Part shown: piece by piece, positions 36,212 to 44,679 of the stretch | Numbering within the stretch: the stretch's first letter is position 1 | Layout of the letters: each line of letters begins with the position of its first letter | Virus record (IMG/VR): IMGVR_UViG_3300031787_008607 | Location: 1 to 64,000 of that record | DNA length: 64,000 nucleotides | Strand: one strand, 5' to 3' | From: a virus | Program-made: the position numbers and the translations under genes | The notes under the pieces: model-generated | Told to the model about the DNA's origin: nothing | Databases searched by the model: none | The model's input: only the letters and a program-made list of their open reading frames with translations

Positions 36212-36527
36212 TAAAGTATTAAATAAACTTTTCAATTCGGAATATATTAAAAATATATATCCGATGATTGATAATATTGATGTTAATGTTGATTGGGATG
36301 GTGACGACGCTTTTCCTTTTTATAGACTTCATGTTACTGTTAAGTTAAATGACCCAACGATTAATGAATATAACATTTATGAAAAAGGATTTGACCCACA
36401 TTATCTTTATAAATATCATTTGAAATACCTTCTTAACTTTTTAAATGTTAATTTAAACACGGCACTTATTGAACAAGTTTTTATTAAAGTCTTAAATCCT
36501 GATGGGGAAGAGATAGTCAAATATTAA
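36198..36527 (+). CDS. unknown protein, 109 aa
   Basis: Starts MILTDKVLNKLFNSEYIKNI. Small alpha/beta protein whose layout is like the bodies of nearby tagged proteins, but the tag is absent. First gene of a plus-strand run of tagged genes. Confidence 0.5.
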   Translation: MILTDKVLNKLFNSEYIKNIYPMIDNIDVNVDWDGDDAFPFYRLHVTVKLNDPTINEYNIYEKGFDPHYLYKYHLKYLLNFLNVNLNTALIEQVFIKVLNPDGEEIVKY

Positions 36528-36531
36528 TTAT

Positions 36532-37338
36532 ATGAACCTACAAGAACAAATATCGGGTAATAGAATAATGAACAATACAGGACAATTAAATGAGATACAA
36601 TTAAAAGTATTCAATAAAGTTTTAAATAAACTGTTATCCCAAAATTTCCCTTGGTGGTTTGAAGGTATTGAAATATTTCGTGCTGGATTTAATCATGGTC
36701 AGAAAAACTTGTATATGGATGGAAATATTTATGTTGATGCTGATTGGATAGGTGAGCAGTGGATAAAATATAATGATTATAAACCAGTACCTGAATTTGG
36801 GAATTATTACGATGACTATTCTTTTGGTGATTTGATTGGAATAAATGACGGATGGATTGATATTCTCAAAGAAATATTTCTATCAGTATTTAATTCAATA
36901 CACGGAGGGGATTACCCTAAATACCTATCATTTAGTTGGCTTAATGTTAAACCTGTTGAAACAAAAAAAGAAGAAGATATGAGTGAGAATAATTTCTTAA
37001 AAGAACATATAAAAAAAGTATTAAGGGAGGAGACGGGTGAAAGAACCAAACTTGAAAAGGTTATCACTAATGTTATCAACAGGACATTAGCTGAAAAAGA
37101 ATTACCTGAAAACTTCCATAGTGTTGTTGTTGATGTCTACGGAACAAATTACGGAGATGGTTGTATGATAACTTTATTGATGAAAAGGCCTTATAGTGAA
37201 GAAGAATCTGAAATGTTGTTTGATGTTACTAGAGAAGCTAAAAATTTAATTAAATCGTTCTTCAAAGAACATTTCCTTTATGGTATTAGTATTTCAACAT
37301 CAACTATTGAAAATTACATGAAGATGACAAGTGATTGA
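36532..37338 (+). CDS. fused protein with an internal class C tag
   Basis: 268 aa. It starts MNLQEQISGNRIMNNTGQLN (tag-like). Around residue 150 it contains MSENNFLKEHIKKVLREET, a second, complete class C tag including Met and L-R-E, followed by another small domain. This looks like two tagged genes joined in frame, or one gene with an internal start at about 36979. Both halves have unknown function. Confidence 0.6.
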   Translation: MNLQEQISGNRIMNNTGQLNEIQLKVFNKVLNKLLSQNFPWWFEGIEIFRAGFNHGQKNLYMDGNIYVDADWIGEQWIKYNDYKPVPEFGNYYDDYSFGDLIGINDGWIDILKEIFLSVFNSIHGGDYPKYLSFSWLNVKPVETKKEEDMSENNFLKEHIKKVLREETGERTKLEKVITNVINRTLAEKELPENFHSVVVDVYGTNYGDGCMITLLMKRPYSEEESEMLFDVTREAKNLIKSFFKEHFLYGISISTSTIENYMKMTSD

Positions 37339-37349
37339 ATATTAATTAT

Positions 37350-37658
37350 ATGAACCTACAAGAACACATAAGAAGAGTATTAAAAGAGGAAACTGAAAAG
37401 TTTGATAAGGTGGAGCATTTTATGAAAACTGCTAATACATTATTCAGCAAACTAAAATTTAAGGCAGTTAAACGTGTTGAGTTTGATTATGACGAAAGGA
37501 TTGAAGGGTTTATTGTTAATGTATTTTATGATAGACAATATGCGATAGATAATCCCAAAGGTTTCAATAAAGTAAAACAAGGATTTATTAAAGAAATTGG
37601 TTCAATCATTACAAAGTTTTTCCCATTCAAATTTTATATTTATTTACATGACGACTAA
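37350..37658 (+). CDS. class C tagged protein, 102 aa
   Basis: MNLQEHIRRVLKEETEKFDK carries the tag with an L-K-E site; the body is a small alpha/beta domain. An upstream in-frame TTG is not preferred. Unknown function. Confidence 0.65.
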   Translation: MNLQEHIRRVLKEETEKFDKVEHFMKTANTLFSKLKFKAVKRVEFDYDERIEGFIVNVFYDRQYAIDNPKGFNKVKQGFIKEIGSIITKFFPFKFYIYLHDD

Positions 37659-37667
37659 TTATATAAT

Positions 37668-38429
37668 ATGAACTTACACGAACACATAAAAAAAGTATTA
37701 AGAGAAGAGGTTAACAAAAAGTATTTGAAACCGAGTGAAAAATCCGAGAAATTTATTTTGGATAGATTGAATAGTATGGCTTCAGGTGCTGAAATATACC
37801 ACGTTGAAAGTTATAAAACAAGACATGATTTTGAGTTTTGTAAAAATGGGAAACAAATAATGAATCTCGCATTGTTCTTTGAAGAAACTGACGATAATAC
37901 CCCAACGTCTGAAAGACAATTTGAATCTTCAACATTATCAGTACAAGAAGATTTTGTTGGTGGACTATTAGGGGCGTTTCCTGTTAGAAGAAATTATCTT
38001 TATTATATAATTGAAGAATGGTTTGAAGATACTTTTTTAAGTAAAATCTCAGATATGATAGGTAGAAATGATATATCTGTTGAAGAATTATCATTTAATG
38101 ATAGGTCATATACGTGTGTCCCACCAATTAAAGAAGTACCTGAAGGAGTTTCTCAAGACGAGATGATTAAGGTTATTATGAACAATACACTATGGCGTAA
38201 AAAAGATTTATTGGCGTTAGAAGAAAGAGAACCTGGGTCTATAGAATTTATGTATTTACAAAAACTTCGTAATAATGAGGTTAATAGATTAGATGGTGGT
38301 AATCCAATGGGGGAAAGCGAAATAAAAGAAGGTGAATTAACTGAGAAATGTTGGAAAGGATATACTCAAAAAGGAATGAAAACTATGTTTGGTAAGAGAT
38401 ACCCCAACTGTGTTAAAAAGACAAAGTAA
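37668..38429 (+). CDS. class C tagged protein with CWKGY...GMK tail
   Basis: 253 aa. Tag MNLHEHIKKVLREEV. The C-terminus CWKGYTQKGMKTMFGKRYPN followed by CVKK is a motif that recurs at the C-termini of marine phage proteins. The middle is unassigned. The next gene overlaps the stop by one base. Confidence 0.7.
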   Translation: MNLHEHIKKVLREEVNKKYLKPSEKSEKFILDRLNSMASGAEIYHVESYKTRHDFEFCKNGKQIMNLALFFEETDDNTPTSERQFESSTLSVQEDFVGGLLGAFPVRRNYLYYIIEEWFEDTFLSKISDMIGRNDISVEELSFNDRSYTCVPPIKEVPEGVSQDEMIKVIMNNTLWRKKDLLALEEREPGSIEFMYLQKLRNNEVNRLDGGNPMGESEIKEGELTEKCWKGYTQKGMKTMFGKRYPNCVKKTK

Positions 38430-38842
38430 TGAACCTACAAGAACACATAAGAAGAGTATTAAGGGAAGAACTATATTCTCCATCAGGAGATGAATATACA
38501 CCTGGTAAATTTGTTGTTCATAAATCAAATCCTATATGGAGAGAGAACATAGAACTTAAAGGTTTACAAACGTATGTGGGTGATTGTTACCAACAACATG
38601 TTGGAGGTGATGTGGAATGTAAGCCATCAATATTTGCAACAGATTCATTAGATAAGAAACAAATATTTGATTCAACCTATGATGATGACATATGGATTAT
38701 TGATACAGAATGTGCGGGTGTTACTTGGTATAAAGATAGACATTTTGAGGGTGGTGACTACAAACACCATATAGTTACATTTGATAACATATCACCTGAT
38801 TGTTTAAGATTAATACATAAAGGAACAGGGAAAAGTAATTAA
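38429..38842 (+). CDS. class C tagged protein, possible ADP-ribosyltransferase-like fold
   Basis: 137 aa. Tag MNLQEHIRRVLREEL. The body reads VVHKSNPIWRENIELKGLQT, PSIFATDS, IIDTECAGVTWYKD and ISPDCLRLIH, an order that resembles small ART/KptA-like or DarT-like folds. No catalytic residues could be confirmed. T4 packages an ADP-ribosyltransferase in its head, which makes a tagged ART plausible but unproven. Confidence 0.55.
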   Translation: MNLQEHIRRVLREELYSPSGDEYTPGKFVVHKSNPIWRENIELKGLQTYVGDCYQQHVGGDVECKPSIFATDSLDKKQIFDSTYDDDIWIIDTECAGVTWYKDRHFEGGDYKHHIVTFDNISPDCLRLIHKGTGKSN

Positions 38843-38843
38843 C

Positions 38844-39464
38844 ATGAACCTACAAGAACACATAAGAAGAGTATTAAGGGAAGATAAAAAGAGTAAATTC
38901 ATTATGGATATTGTTGATAAACATGGTGTTTATAAGACGGCAGAAATGATGGGTGTGAGTCTGACCTATTTATACAAAATGTCTGATTTAAAAATTGATG
39001 AATTTGTTGCTAAAGAACTATTAGCTGAAAATATTGTAAATGGTAATTTACCTGCAAAATATAAAGGATTTGAAATTGAAATAAGTAGTGATGATGTGTT
39101 TTATTGGACAAGACAGTTTAAATCGGGACACTATCCACCTAATGTATTAGAAAAAATATGGGTAATGGCAACACCTTTTTTCGCAACTGCTGATTATACA
39201 CCCGTTGAACTTGATTGGTATGGATTAGAAGATGACTCAAATAAACCTAATGTAGGAATATACGATACAAGTGGTGATGGTGATTATTTTGTGGAACTTA
39301 CACATAATACACATAATGGTAACTATTTTTTTAATAGTGTTGATAATTTATTTGATTGGTATAATACGTTTTATTTACCAGGAGTGTATGAAATAATCTT
39401 GGATAGATTCATACCTCAAGTCCAAGAAGACACAGACGAGAGACTTAGAGATAAAAATACTTAA
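38844..39464 (+). CDS. class C tagged protein with possible helix-turn-helix
   Basis: 206 aa. Tag MNLQEHIRRVLREDK, then IVDKHGVYKTAEMMGVSLTY, which could be a helix-turn-helix, then an acidic aromatic domain. Unknown. The tag DNA is nearly identical to that of the preceding two genes. Confidence 0.65.
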   Translation: MNLQEHIRRVLREDKKSKFIMDIVDKHGVYKTAEMMGVSLTYLYKMSDLKIDEFVAKELLAENIVNGNLPAKYKGFEIEISSDDVFYWTRQFKSGHYPPNVLEKIWVMATPFFATADYTPVELDWYGLEDDSNKPNVGIYDTSGDGDYFVELTHNTHNGNYFFNSVDNLFDWYNTFYLPGVYEIILDRFIPQVQEDTDERLRDKNT

Positions 39465-39501
39465 GATACGGACTTAGGACCGTTGTAGTTTAGGCTACAT
39501 T

Positions 39502-39532
39502 AACCCCATTGAATTCGCTACTCAGTGGGGTT
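39502..39532. terminator. bidirectional terminator
   Basis: AACCCCATTG and CAGTGGGGTT pair, with T-rich flanks, between the plus-strand tagged operon and the minus-strand array operon. The right arm overlaps the end of the array gene at 39518. Confidence 0.75.
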
Positions 39533-40252
39533 TTCATTTAATATCTCTTCCACCCCTTCAAACACGGGTAGTTCGGTTCCACCAGTTCTGAGTACCTTAT
39601 GATTTAAGACCTCTTCCACCATGCGGAGTGGTTGGGCGATGCAAGAAGATGTTGTGGATACCTTATGATTTAAGACCTCTTCCACCTTGGAATATTGAGT
39701 GTTACATACTCTCAGAGTTGTGGATACCTTACTATTTAATACCTCACCCAACTTAGAGCTTGTCGTGTGGCGAAACGCACAGGTTGTGGATACCTTACTA
39801 TTTAAGACCTCTTCCACCCTTGAAAGAGGATGTAAGAACGTATGCCGCGTTGTGGATATCCTATGATTCAAGACCTCTTCCACCAACAAAATGGAATACC
39901 AACCGTATTCCTTTGTTGTGGATACCCTATGATTTAAGACCTCTTCCACCCTTGAAGTTCTTTTGTTACCTGGGTTCACTGTTGTGGATACCCTATGATT
40001 TAAGACCTCTTCCACCCAAGAAGCGAGTATTGGTTCAAAATCTTCACGTTCCAAAGAAAAAATGGTGAAGAAACTTGGAAAAAAACTATACCTCCAATAC
40101 AATGTACCAGTGTTTTCAAATTCAAAATACCAATACTTTTCTTCTCTATTAATTAACCATATTGAATCTTTATATGGGATTATCTCCGCATTACCTAATT
40201 CTTTGTATAGTTGTTTGAATACAACCTGTTTTAATCTATCAGTTACTTTCAT
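39518..40252 (-). CDS. array gene A1: conserved domain plus 36/30 repeat array
   Basis: 244 aa, unknown function. Residues ~1-78 (MKVTDRLKQVVFKQLYKELG ... FEPILASW) are shared with three paralogues. The rest is seven VEEVLNHKVSTT-type 12-mers separated by unrelated 10-residue linkers, ending in a decayed copy VEEILNENPTE. Linkers have no common pattern and include Cys, Trp, His and Pro, which are rare elsewhere here. It is third in the minus-strand operon A3-A2-A1 and starts 2 nt after A2 ends. Confidence 0.85.
   Translation of the reverse strand: MKVTDRLKQVVFKQLYKELGNAEIIPYKDSIWLINREEKYWYFEFENTGTLYWRYSFFPSFFTIFSLEREDFEPILASWVEEVLNHRVSTTVNPGNKRTSRVEEVLNHRVSTTKEYGWYSILLVEEVLNHRISTTRHTFLHPLSRVEEVLNSKVSTTCAFRHTTSSKLGEVLNSKVSTTLRVCNTQYSKVEEVLNHKVSTTSSCIAQPLRMVEEVLNHKVLRTGGTELPVFEGVEEILNENPTE
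39537..40016 (-). repeat. CRISPR-like array A1 (7 full repeats plus 1 partial)
   Basis: On the plus strand the repeat runs GTTGTGGATACC...CCTCTTCCACC, 36 nt. Copies start at 39981, 39915, 39849, 39783, 39717, 39651 and 39585; the remnant ends at 39554. All seven spacers are 30 nt and mutually unrelated. Copies near the conserved domain are almost identical; the last ones have changes (GTTCTGAG...). Counted GC: 39753-39782 is 16/30, 39621-39650 is 16/30, 39819-39848 is 14/30. Confidence 0.92.
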
Positions 40253-40253
40253 A

Positions 40254-40979
40254 TTATTTTTGATTTAATACCTCATCTACCGATTCCGCTCTTCTTGAGA
40301 TGTATTCTTCCGTTTTGGATACCTTACGATTCAATATATCTTCCACCAAAAAGTTTCCTTCACCTACGTCACGGACTGTTTTGGATACCTTAATATCCAA
40401 TACCTCTTCCATCTCAAGATTACCTCTTGGGTGGAGATACTCCGTTGTAGATACCTTACGATTCAATACCTGTTCCACCAAATAGTTGTTAGATAAGGTC
40501 ATGTTTTTTGTTGTGGATACCTTACTATTCAATACCTCTTCCATCATATCATTCGAAGTGAAACTGAATTGCTGAGTTGTAGATACCTTACTATTCAATA
40601 CCTCTTCCACCCCTCGCTTAAAATTTCTGAAACGGCTTGCAGTTGTGGATACCTTACTATTCAATACCTCTTCCACCCCGCCATCCATGACATATTGCGT
40701 GCTGTCAGTTGTGGATACCTTACTATTCAATACCTCTTCCACCCAAGATGAAATAATTGGTTCAAAATCTTTGGACTCCAAAGAGAAAAAAGAAAAGAAA
40801 GATTTGAAATAATCATATCTCCAATATAAACATCCACTTTCAGTTAGTTGGAAATACCAGTATTTTTCTTCTCTATCAATAAACCAATAACTGTATTGGG
40901 TAGGGATAATTTCCACATTACCTAATTCTTTATATAGTTGTTTGAATATGAGTTGTTTTAATCTATCCGTTACTTTCAT
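40254..40979 (-). CDS. array gene A2: conserved domain plus 36/30 repeat array
   Basis: 241 aa. Same N-terminal domain as A1 (MKVTDRLKQLIFKQLYKELG). Seven repeats of VEEVLNSKVSTT type; this array uses the NS variant almost throughout, so it has been homogenised separately from A1. Ends VDEVLNQK. Starts inside the last 17 nt of A3, so translation is probably coupled. Confidence 0.85.
   Translation of the reverse strand: MKVTDRLKQLIFKQLYKELGNVEIIPTQYSYWFIDREEKYWYFQLTESGCLYWRYDYFKSFFSFFSLESKDFEPIISSWVEEVLNSKVSTTDSTQYVMDGGVEEVLNSKVSTTASRFRNFKRGVEEVLNSKVSTTQQFSFTSNDMMEEVLNSKVSTTKNMTLSNNYLVEQVLNRKVSTTEYLHPRGNLEMEEVLDIKVSKTVRDVGEGNFLVEDILNRKVSKTEEYISRRAESVDEVLNQK
40258..40743 (-). repeat. CRISPR-like array A2 (7 full repeats plus 1 partial)
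   Basis: 36-nt copies start at 40708, 40642, 40576, 40510, 40444, 40378 and 40312 (exact 66-nt steps), with a remnant ending at 40281. The array-specific core is CTTACTATTCAATACC. The three copies farthest from the conserved domain carry most substitutions. Spacers share no similarity with each other or with A1 by eye. Confidence 0.92.
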
Positions 40980-41733
40980 TTTCTTTTTTGTTGTTTAATG
41001 CCTTTTTCACCCAAACACTATTTAATACTTCTTCCACTGACCTTTCGGAAAATAAGGAATTATTTTTAGTTGTAGATACCCTACTATCTAATACTTTTTT
41101 TACCTTTCTTTTTTGGGTGGCGTCTACTTCAAAAGTTTCGGATACCTTATGATTTAATATTTCTTCCACCCCGCAGCGTTGAAGACCTTCAAAACCGACT
41201 GTTGTGGACACCTTACTATCTAATACCTCTTCCACCTGCTGGTAGTATGCTCCACTCCATGATTCAGTTGTGGACACCTTACTATCTAATACCTCTTCCA
41301 CCGAAGTTTGTTGTCTTCTAGCGGAAAGAGGGGTTGTGGATACCTTATGATTTAATACCTCTTCCACCTCGTGATGTGCTCGGCCAATGGGAAATTCGGT
41401 TGTGGATACCTTATGATTTAAGACCTCTTCCACCTGAAGTAAGCGGTGGGCCAATGTATTACCTGTTGTGGATACCTTATGATTTAATACCTCTTCCACC
41501 CAAGAAGATATTATTGGTTCAAACTCACTCTGTTCCAAAGAGAAAATACTGAAAAACGATGGGAAGAATGAGTATCTCCAAAATAAACATCCCTCTTTAG
41601 ACAACTGAAAATACCAATAACAATTTTCCCTATCAATGAACCATACAGAGTCTTTATATGGGATTATCTCCACATTACCTAACTCTTTGTATAGGTGTTT
41701 GAATATGAGTTGTTTTAGCTTATCTGTAACCAT
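40963..41733 (-). CDS. array gene A3: conserved domain plus 36/30 repeat array
   Basis: 256 aa from the ATG at 41733 (a GTG two codons upstream is possible). First gene of the minus-strand operon, with TATCTTTG 5 nt before ATG. Seven repeats, then a decayed eighth and a degenerate WVKKALNN. The N-terminal domain MVTDKLKQLIFKHLYKELGN matches A1, A2 and A4. No tag. Confidence 0.85.
   Translation of the reverse strand: MVTDKLKQLIFKHLYKELGNVEIIPYKDSVWFIDRENCYWYFQLSKEGCLFWRYSFFPSFFSIFSLEQSEFEPIISSWVEEVLNHKVSTTGNTLAHRLLQVEEVLNHKVSTTEFPIGRAHHEVEEVLNHKVSTTPLSARRQQTSVEEVLDSKVSTTESWSGAYYQQVEEVLDSKVSTTVGFEGLQRCGVEEILNHKVSETFEVDATQKRKVKKVLDSRVSTTKNNSLFSERSVEEVLNSVWVKKALNNKKENESNG
41016..41500 (-). repeat. 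CRISPR-like array A3 (7 full repeats plus 1 partial)
   Basis: Copies start at 41465, 41399, 41333, 41267, 41201, 41135 and 41069; the remnant ends at 41038. The first three are of the NHK type, the next two of the DSK type, and the distal ones are decayed (CTTTTTTTACC). All spacers are 30 nt. A further degenerate unit is visible near 40990-41012. Confidence 0.92.
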
Positions 41734-41738
41734 AAGCA

Positions 41739-41746
41739 CAAAGATA
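41739..41746 (-). promoter_or_regulatory. TATCTTTG -7-type element for the array operon
   Basis: Host-like TAnnTTTG on the minus strand, 5 nt before the A3 start. The tagged neighbours use TATTTAT-type elements instead. Confidence 0.55.
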
Positions 41747-41769
41747 CTAAAAAACTTTGAAAATACAAA

Positions 41770-42108
41770 TTAATAATCAGTTGGTATTTTTAACGACCAT
41801 TGACTGTATAATTTATGATTGGTCATATTACCCCCCAAGTTCAGTTTTTTCTTGACCCATTGTCCGATAACTGATTCAGCTTTATACGACTCTATAGAAA
41901 AGAATGAAGATACTTTTTGAATTAATTCAAAATAGATAAAACACAACTCATCATTACGATGTCTACCACCATATTTAATCTGAGCAAACCAATCGTCTGA
42001 ATTTACAAAGTATGTACTGGCACCTTTTTTAAGGATATCAAAATTCTGGCTATCAAGAAACTTGAGTATTGCTTTATCTAATTGTGATTCTGTGATTAAA
42101 TATTTCAT
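41770..42108 (-). CDS. class B tagged relative of the array domain
   Basis: 112 aa. MKYLITESQLDKAILKFLDS, then a domain ending FSIESYKAESVIGQWVKKKL. The closing W-V-x-x-x-L block aligns with the first repeat of the array genes, so this is a tagged, array-less member of the same family. Overlaps the next gene by 4 nt. Confidence 0.7.
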   Translation of the reverse strand: MKYLITESQLDKAILKFLDSQNFDILKKGASTYFVNSDDWFAQIKYGGRHRNDELCFIYFELIQKVSSFFSIESYKAESVIGQWVKKKLNLGGNMTNHKLYSQWSLKIPTDY

Positions 42109-42476
42109 GATAATGTTATACTTCTAACTGATTTAACTTCGTAGTCAGGAAAGAACTCATTAAATACATCTGACATAATGAATTTGCCGTGAACTAACCA
42201 AATAGGATGAGGAAAGGCTGTACCATATACATCGTCAAAGTTCCTATTATAGTATAAATCACCACTTGGTTTATTATAAACCATTACGGCGTTTTGGTCA
42301 CTATCAAATAGGTTAAGTCTTATATCATTTTCAGAATACGAGTCAACCAAATTTTCAAAATAACGAATCATTTTAGGTTTTAGTCTTTCGTATTGTTCCG
42401 TATATTCAAAATCTCTCCAAGTTCTTTCAAGTTCGGATATTAATTTATGTTGTGACTCGGTAATAATATACTTCAT
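42105..42476 (-). CDS. class B tagged protein, 123 aa
   Basis: MKYIITESQHKLISELERTW; the body has a FPHPIWLVHGKF block. No relation to the array domain is seen. Reads from a palindromic divergent promoter region. Confidence 0.65.
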   Translation of the reverse strand: MKYIITESQHKLISELERTWRDFEYTEQYERLKPKMIRYFENLVDSYSENDIRLNLFDSDQNAVMVYNKPSGDLYYNRNFDDVYGTAFPHPIWLVHGKFIMSDVFNEFFPDYEVKSVRSITLS

Positions 42477-42482
42477 GTAATA

Positions 42483-42502
42483 ATAAATATAATTATATTT
42501 AT
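42483..42502. promoter_or_regulatory. 20-bp palindromic divergent promoter
   Basis: ATAAATATAATTATATTTAT is its own reverse complement and lies between two divergent tagged genes (42105 and 42509), giving each strand the same TATATTTAT element near its start codon. Confidence 0.65.
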
Positions 42503-42508
42503 AATATT

Positions 42509-42832
42509 ATGAACCTACAAGAGAATATAAAAAAAGTATTAAGGGAAGAAACAGATTTTTCACCAAAGTTCAAAAGAAGATTGAATAGATTTAAATCGTT
42601 TGTATGGGATAACAATGTAACTAATTATCCCTGTGATTTTGAAAACTTTGAAGCGTTCATGCGTGGTATACAACATGAAATTATGGACATGATTACAGAT
42701 GGTTCTGATACCGATGGCCCGTTGTCTGATTGGTTAAAATATAAAGATGCTGTTACGTATGTAGAAAACTACATGAGGGATGACTTAGAAAAGTTTTATA
42801 ATAAGCAATGTGTTGATGTCTTATACGTATAA
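42509..42832 (+). CDS. class C tagged protein, 107 aa
   Basis: MNLQENIKKVLREETDFSPK, then an acidic helical body. The end overlaps the convergent minus-strand gene by 12 nt. Unknown function. Confidence 0.65.
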   Translation: MNLQENIKKVLREETDFSPKFKRRLNRFKSFVWDNNVTNYPCDFENFEAFMRGIQHEIMDMITDGSDTDGPLSDWLKYKDAVTYVENYMRDDLEKFYNKQCVDVLYV

Positions 42833-43177
42833 ATTAAGAAATTGTTCCACTGATATTCCAAGACCTGAGATACCAAAAAGTTCCATAAATTCAGACTCAT
42901 CATATCTATCACATCCGTTATTGATAATCCAAGGAATATCTGTAACATAATTCATCTGATAAAGTATATTATAACTATTATCTAATTTTATAAGATACAA
43001 CGGACCATAGTAATCCATACTAAGTCTTCTTCGTAAACCATCATCGGTAATACAGTTATCAAAAGACATCATTACATCAATTAAATCTGGGTCAATCTCC
43101 ACACGACCCGTAAGGTCAATATTAAACTTGTTTTTAATGAATGTTTTTAATTTAGATTCAGTAATTAAGTATTTCAT
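42821..43177 (-). CDS. class B tagged protein, 118 aa
   Basis: ATG 43177 gives MKYLITESKLKTFIKNKFNI; the longer frame upstream is only the promoter region (TATATTTATATATA). Acidic body, no family. Confidence 0.65.
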   Translation of the reverse strand: MKYLITESKLKTFIKNKFNIDLTGRVEIDPDLIDVMMSFDNCITDDGLRRRLSMDYYGPLYLIKLDNSYNILYQMNYVTDIPWIINNGCDRYDESEFMELFGISGLGISVEQFLNLYV

Positions 43178-43193
43178 TATATATAAATATAAG

Positions 43194-43604
43194 TTAACAA
43201 TTTCCTGTATTATAAACCTCAATATTATGACCTCTAATTAGACCGCCACCCAACTGATATAAAGCCTTAGAAATAACATCTCTATACATACTTCTTGTAC
43301 CTTCCTCATAGATATACCTTCCCACATTTGCAGGGGCTGGCTTAGGTATGTAGACAACCAAATTCATAGAGTCACGAGTGGGGATGATATTATAACTACA
43401 ATACATCAAGACGGTTGAGATATCATTTTCAATTATAGTTTTTGTTAGAAAGATAATATCTTCTCTTGTTCCTTTAAGACCAATCTCATCAATAATATCT
43501 TCAGGTTCCTTATCAGTCATTTTACACAGAGTACGCATACCAAATTTCTCTAATAAGGGTTTAAGAGTTTTGTTATATTGATTCTCAGTGATTAAGTATT
43601 TCAT
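43194..43604 (-). CDS. class B tagged protein, 136 aa
   Basis: MKYLITENQYNKTLKPLLEK, with Asn in place of Ser after ITE. Body contains VYIPKPAPANVGRYIYEEG. Unknown. Confidence 0.65.
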   Translation of the reverse strand: MKYLITENQYNKTLKPLLEKFGMRTLCKMTDKEPEDIIDEIGLKGTREDIIFLTKTIIENDISTVLMYCSYNIIPTRDSMNLVVYIPKPAPANVGRYIYEEGTRSMYRDVISKALYQLGGGLIRGHNIEVYNTGNC

Positions 43605-43616
43605 TATATGTAAATA

Positions 43617-43949
43617 TTAGTTATAGTGAACCCTCAAAACTTCGGACTTGCTAAAGACAACCCATTGCGCGTAACTGACTTCCATTTGTAAGGTATCCGC
43701 AACCCAATTACCGATAATGTTTTTAGAGGTGACTTCATTTAAAGAAAATAATACAGAGATGTCCTCAATTAAATTCAACGTTATCTGACCAACACCATTT
43801 TTTTTATTATATCTAATTTGGGCATGTTCATCCTCTTCTGAATTAACAAAGAATATATTACTACTTGTTTCAATCTGAATAAAGTTCTGACTATCCAAAT
43901 ATCTAAAGATTACTCTGTCTAATTGTGATTCGGTGATAAGGTATTTCAT
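43617..43949 (-). CDS. class B tagged relative of the array domain
   Basis: 110 aa. MKYLITESQLDRVIFRYLDS, later VLFSLNEVTSKNIIGNWVADTLQ. The tail after W-V-x-x-x-L is unique and short, where the array genes continue into repeats. Confidence 0.7.
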   Translation of the reverse strand: MKYLITESQLDRVIFRYLDSQNFIQIETSSNIFFVNSEEDEHAQIRYNKKNGVGQITLNLIEDISVLFSLNEVTSKNIIGNWVADTLQMEVSYAQWVVFSKSEVLRVHYN

Positions 43950-43952
43950 ATA

Positions 43953-44273
43953 TTAATAATCAAAAAACATAACATCAACATCAAATGCTTTACTAAACCA
44001 ATCAGAAATGAATTTACCTGATTGCTCTTTATCAAGTGGATACATGGATGAAAACTTATCTAAAAAAGATTCATCAATAAATAATCTACCATCGCTGTGG
44101 TCAAACTCCATTAAAATAAAAAAATCAGGGCCTCTTTCAGGGCTATATATATTAATGAAATCACTATCAGATGTTCTATCATAATCTAATAATTTATTTA
44201 ACTCAGATATCATTAAATTATTTATTACCGATTTGACTTTATCTAATTGTGATTCGGTGATGAGGTATTTCAT
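43953..44273 (-). CDS. class B tagged protein, 106 aa
   Basis: MKYLITESQLDKVKSVINNL; ends FISDWFSKAFDVDVMF, a diverged form of the W-V-x-x-x-L closing block, so probably a distant member of the array-domain family. Confidence 0.65.
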   Translation of the reverse strand: MKYLITESQLDKVKSVINNLMISELNKLLDYDRTSDSDFINIYSPERGPDFFILMEFDHSDGRLFIDESFLDKFSSMYPLDKEQSGKFISDWFSKAFDVDVMFFDY

Positions 44274-44280
44274 ATAAAAT

Positions 44281-44300
44281 ATAAATATAATCATATTTAT
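44281..44300. promoter_or_regulatory. near-palindromic divergent promoter
   Basis: ATAAATATAATCATATTTAT differs from a perfect palindrome at one base pair and again separates divergent tagged genes (43953 and 44307). Same design as 42483-42502. Confidence 0.6.
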
Positions 44301-44306
44301 AATAAT

Positions 44307-44678
44307 ATGAACTTAGAAGGGACAATTAAAAGGATACTCAAAGAAGAATTCAAAAAGGATAAGATAATTGACGGATATATTACGTCATTAATTAAACCTG
44401 TTGGTCGATTTAAAGAGGGGTATAATCATGACGCTGGTAGATTTGACATCACTGACAATAATGATAATTTACGTGCTACCATATTCTATAACAAAAGAAG
44501 AGACGCAATGGAAGTTATGATTGATGAGGATATATGGAATCTTTTGTCTTCAGTGTTCTCAAGGGAAACTTGGGATGAGATAAATGATAGTTTGGTTAAA
44601 TGGTTCCAAGAAAATTACGATGAGTTAGAAGATATCTACGAAGTTAATACGTTTGATAATGCTGAATATGCTTACTAA
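44307..44678 (+). CDS. class C tagged protein, 123 aa
   Basis: MNLEGTIKRILKEEFKKDKI with an L-K-E site; acidic body (LEDIYEVNTFDNAEYAY at the end). Unknown. Confidence 0.65.
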   Translation: MNLEGTIKRILKEEFKKDKIIDGYITSLIKPVGRFKEGYNHDAGRFDITDNNDNLRATIFYNKRRDAMEVMIDEDIWNLLSSVFSRETWDEINDSLVKWFQENYDELEDIYEVNTFDNAEYAY

Positions 44679-44679
44679 T

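Noticed and set aside
39760-41552. Plus-strand reading frames across arrays A1-A3 (LWIPYDLRPLPP-type repeats)
   Set aside because: These are the complementary shadow of the repeat units. They cover only parts of the arrays, are broken by stops in some spacers and lack the conserved domain.
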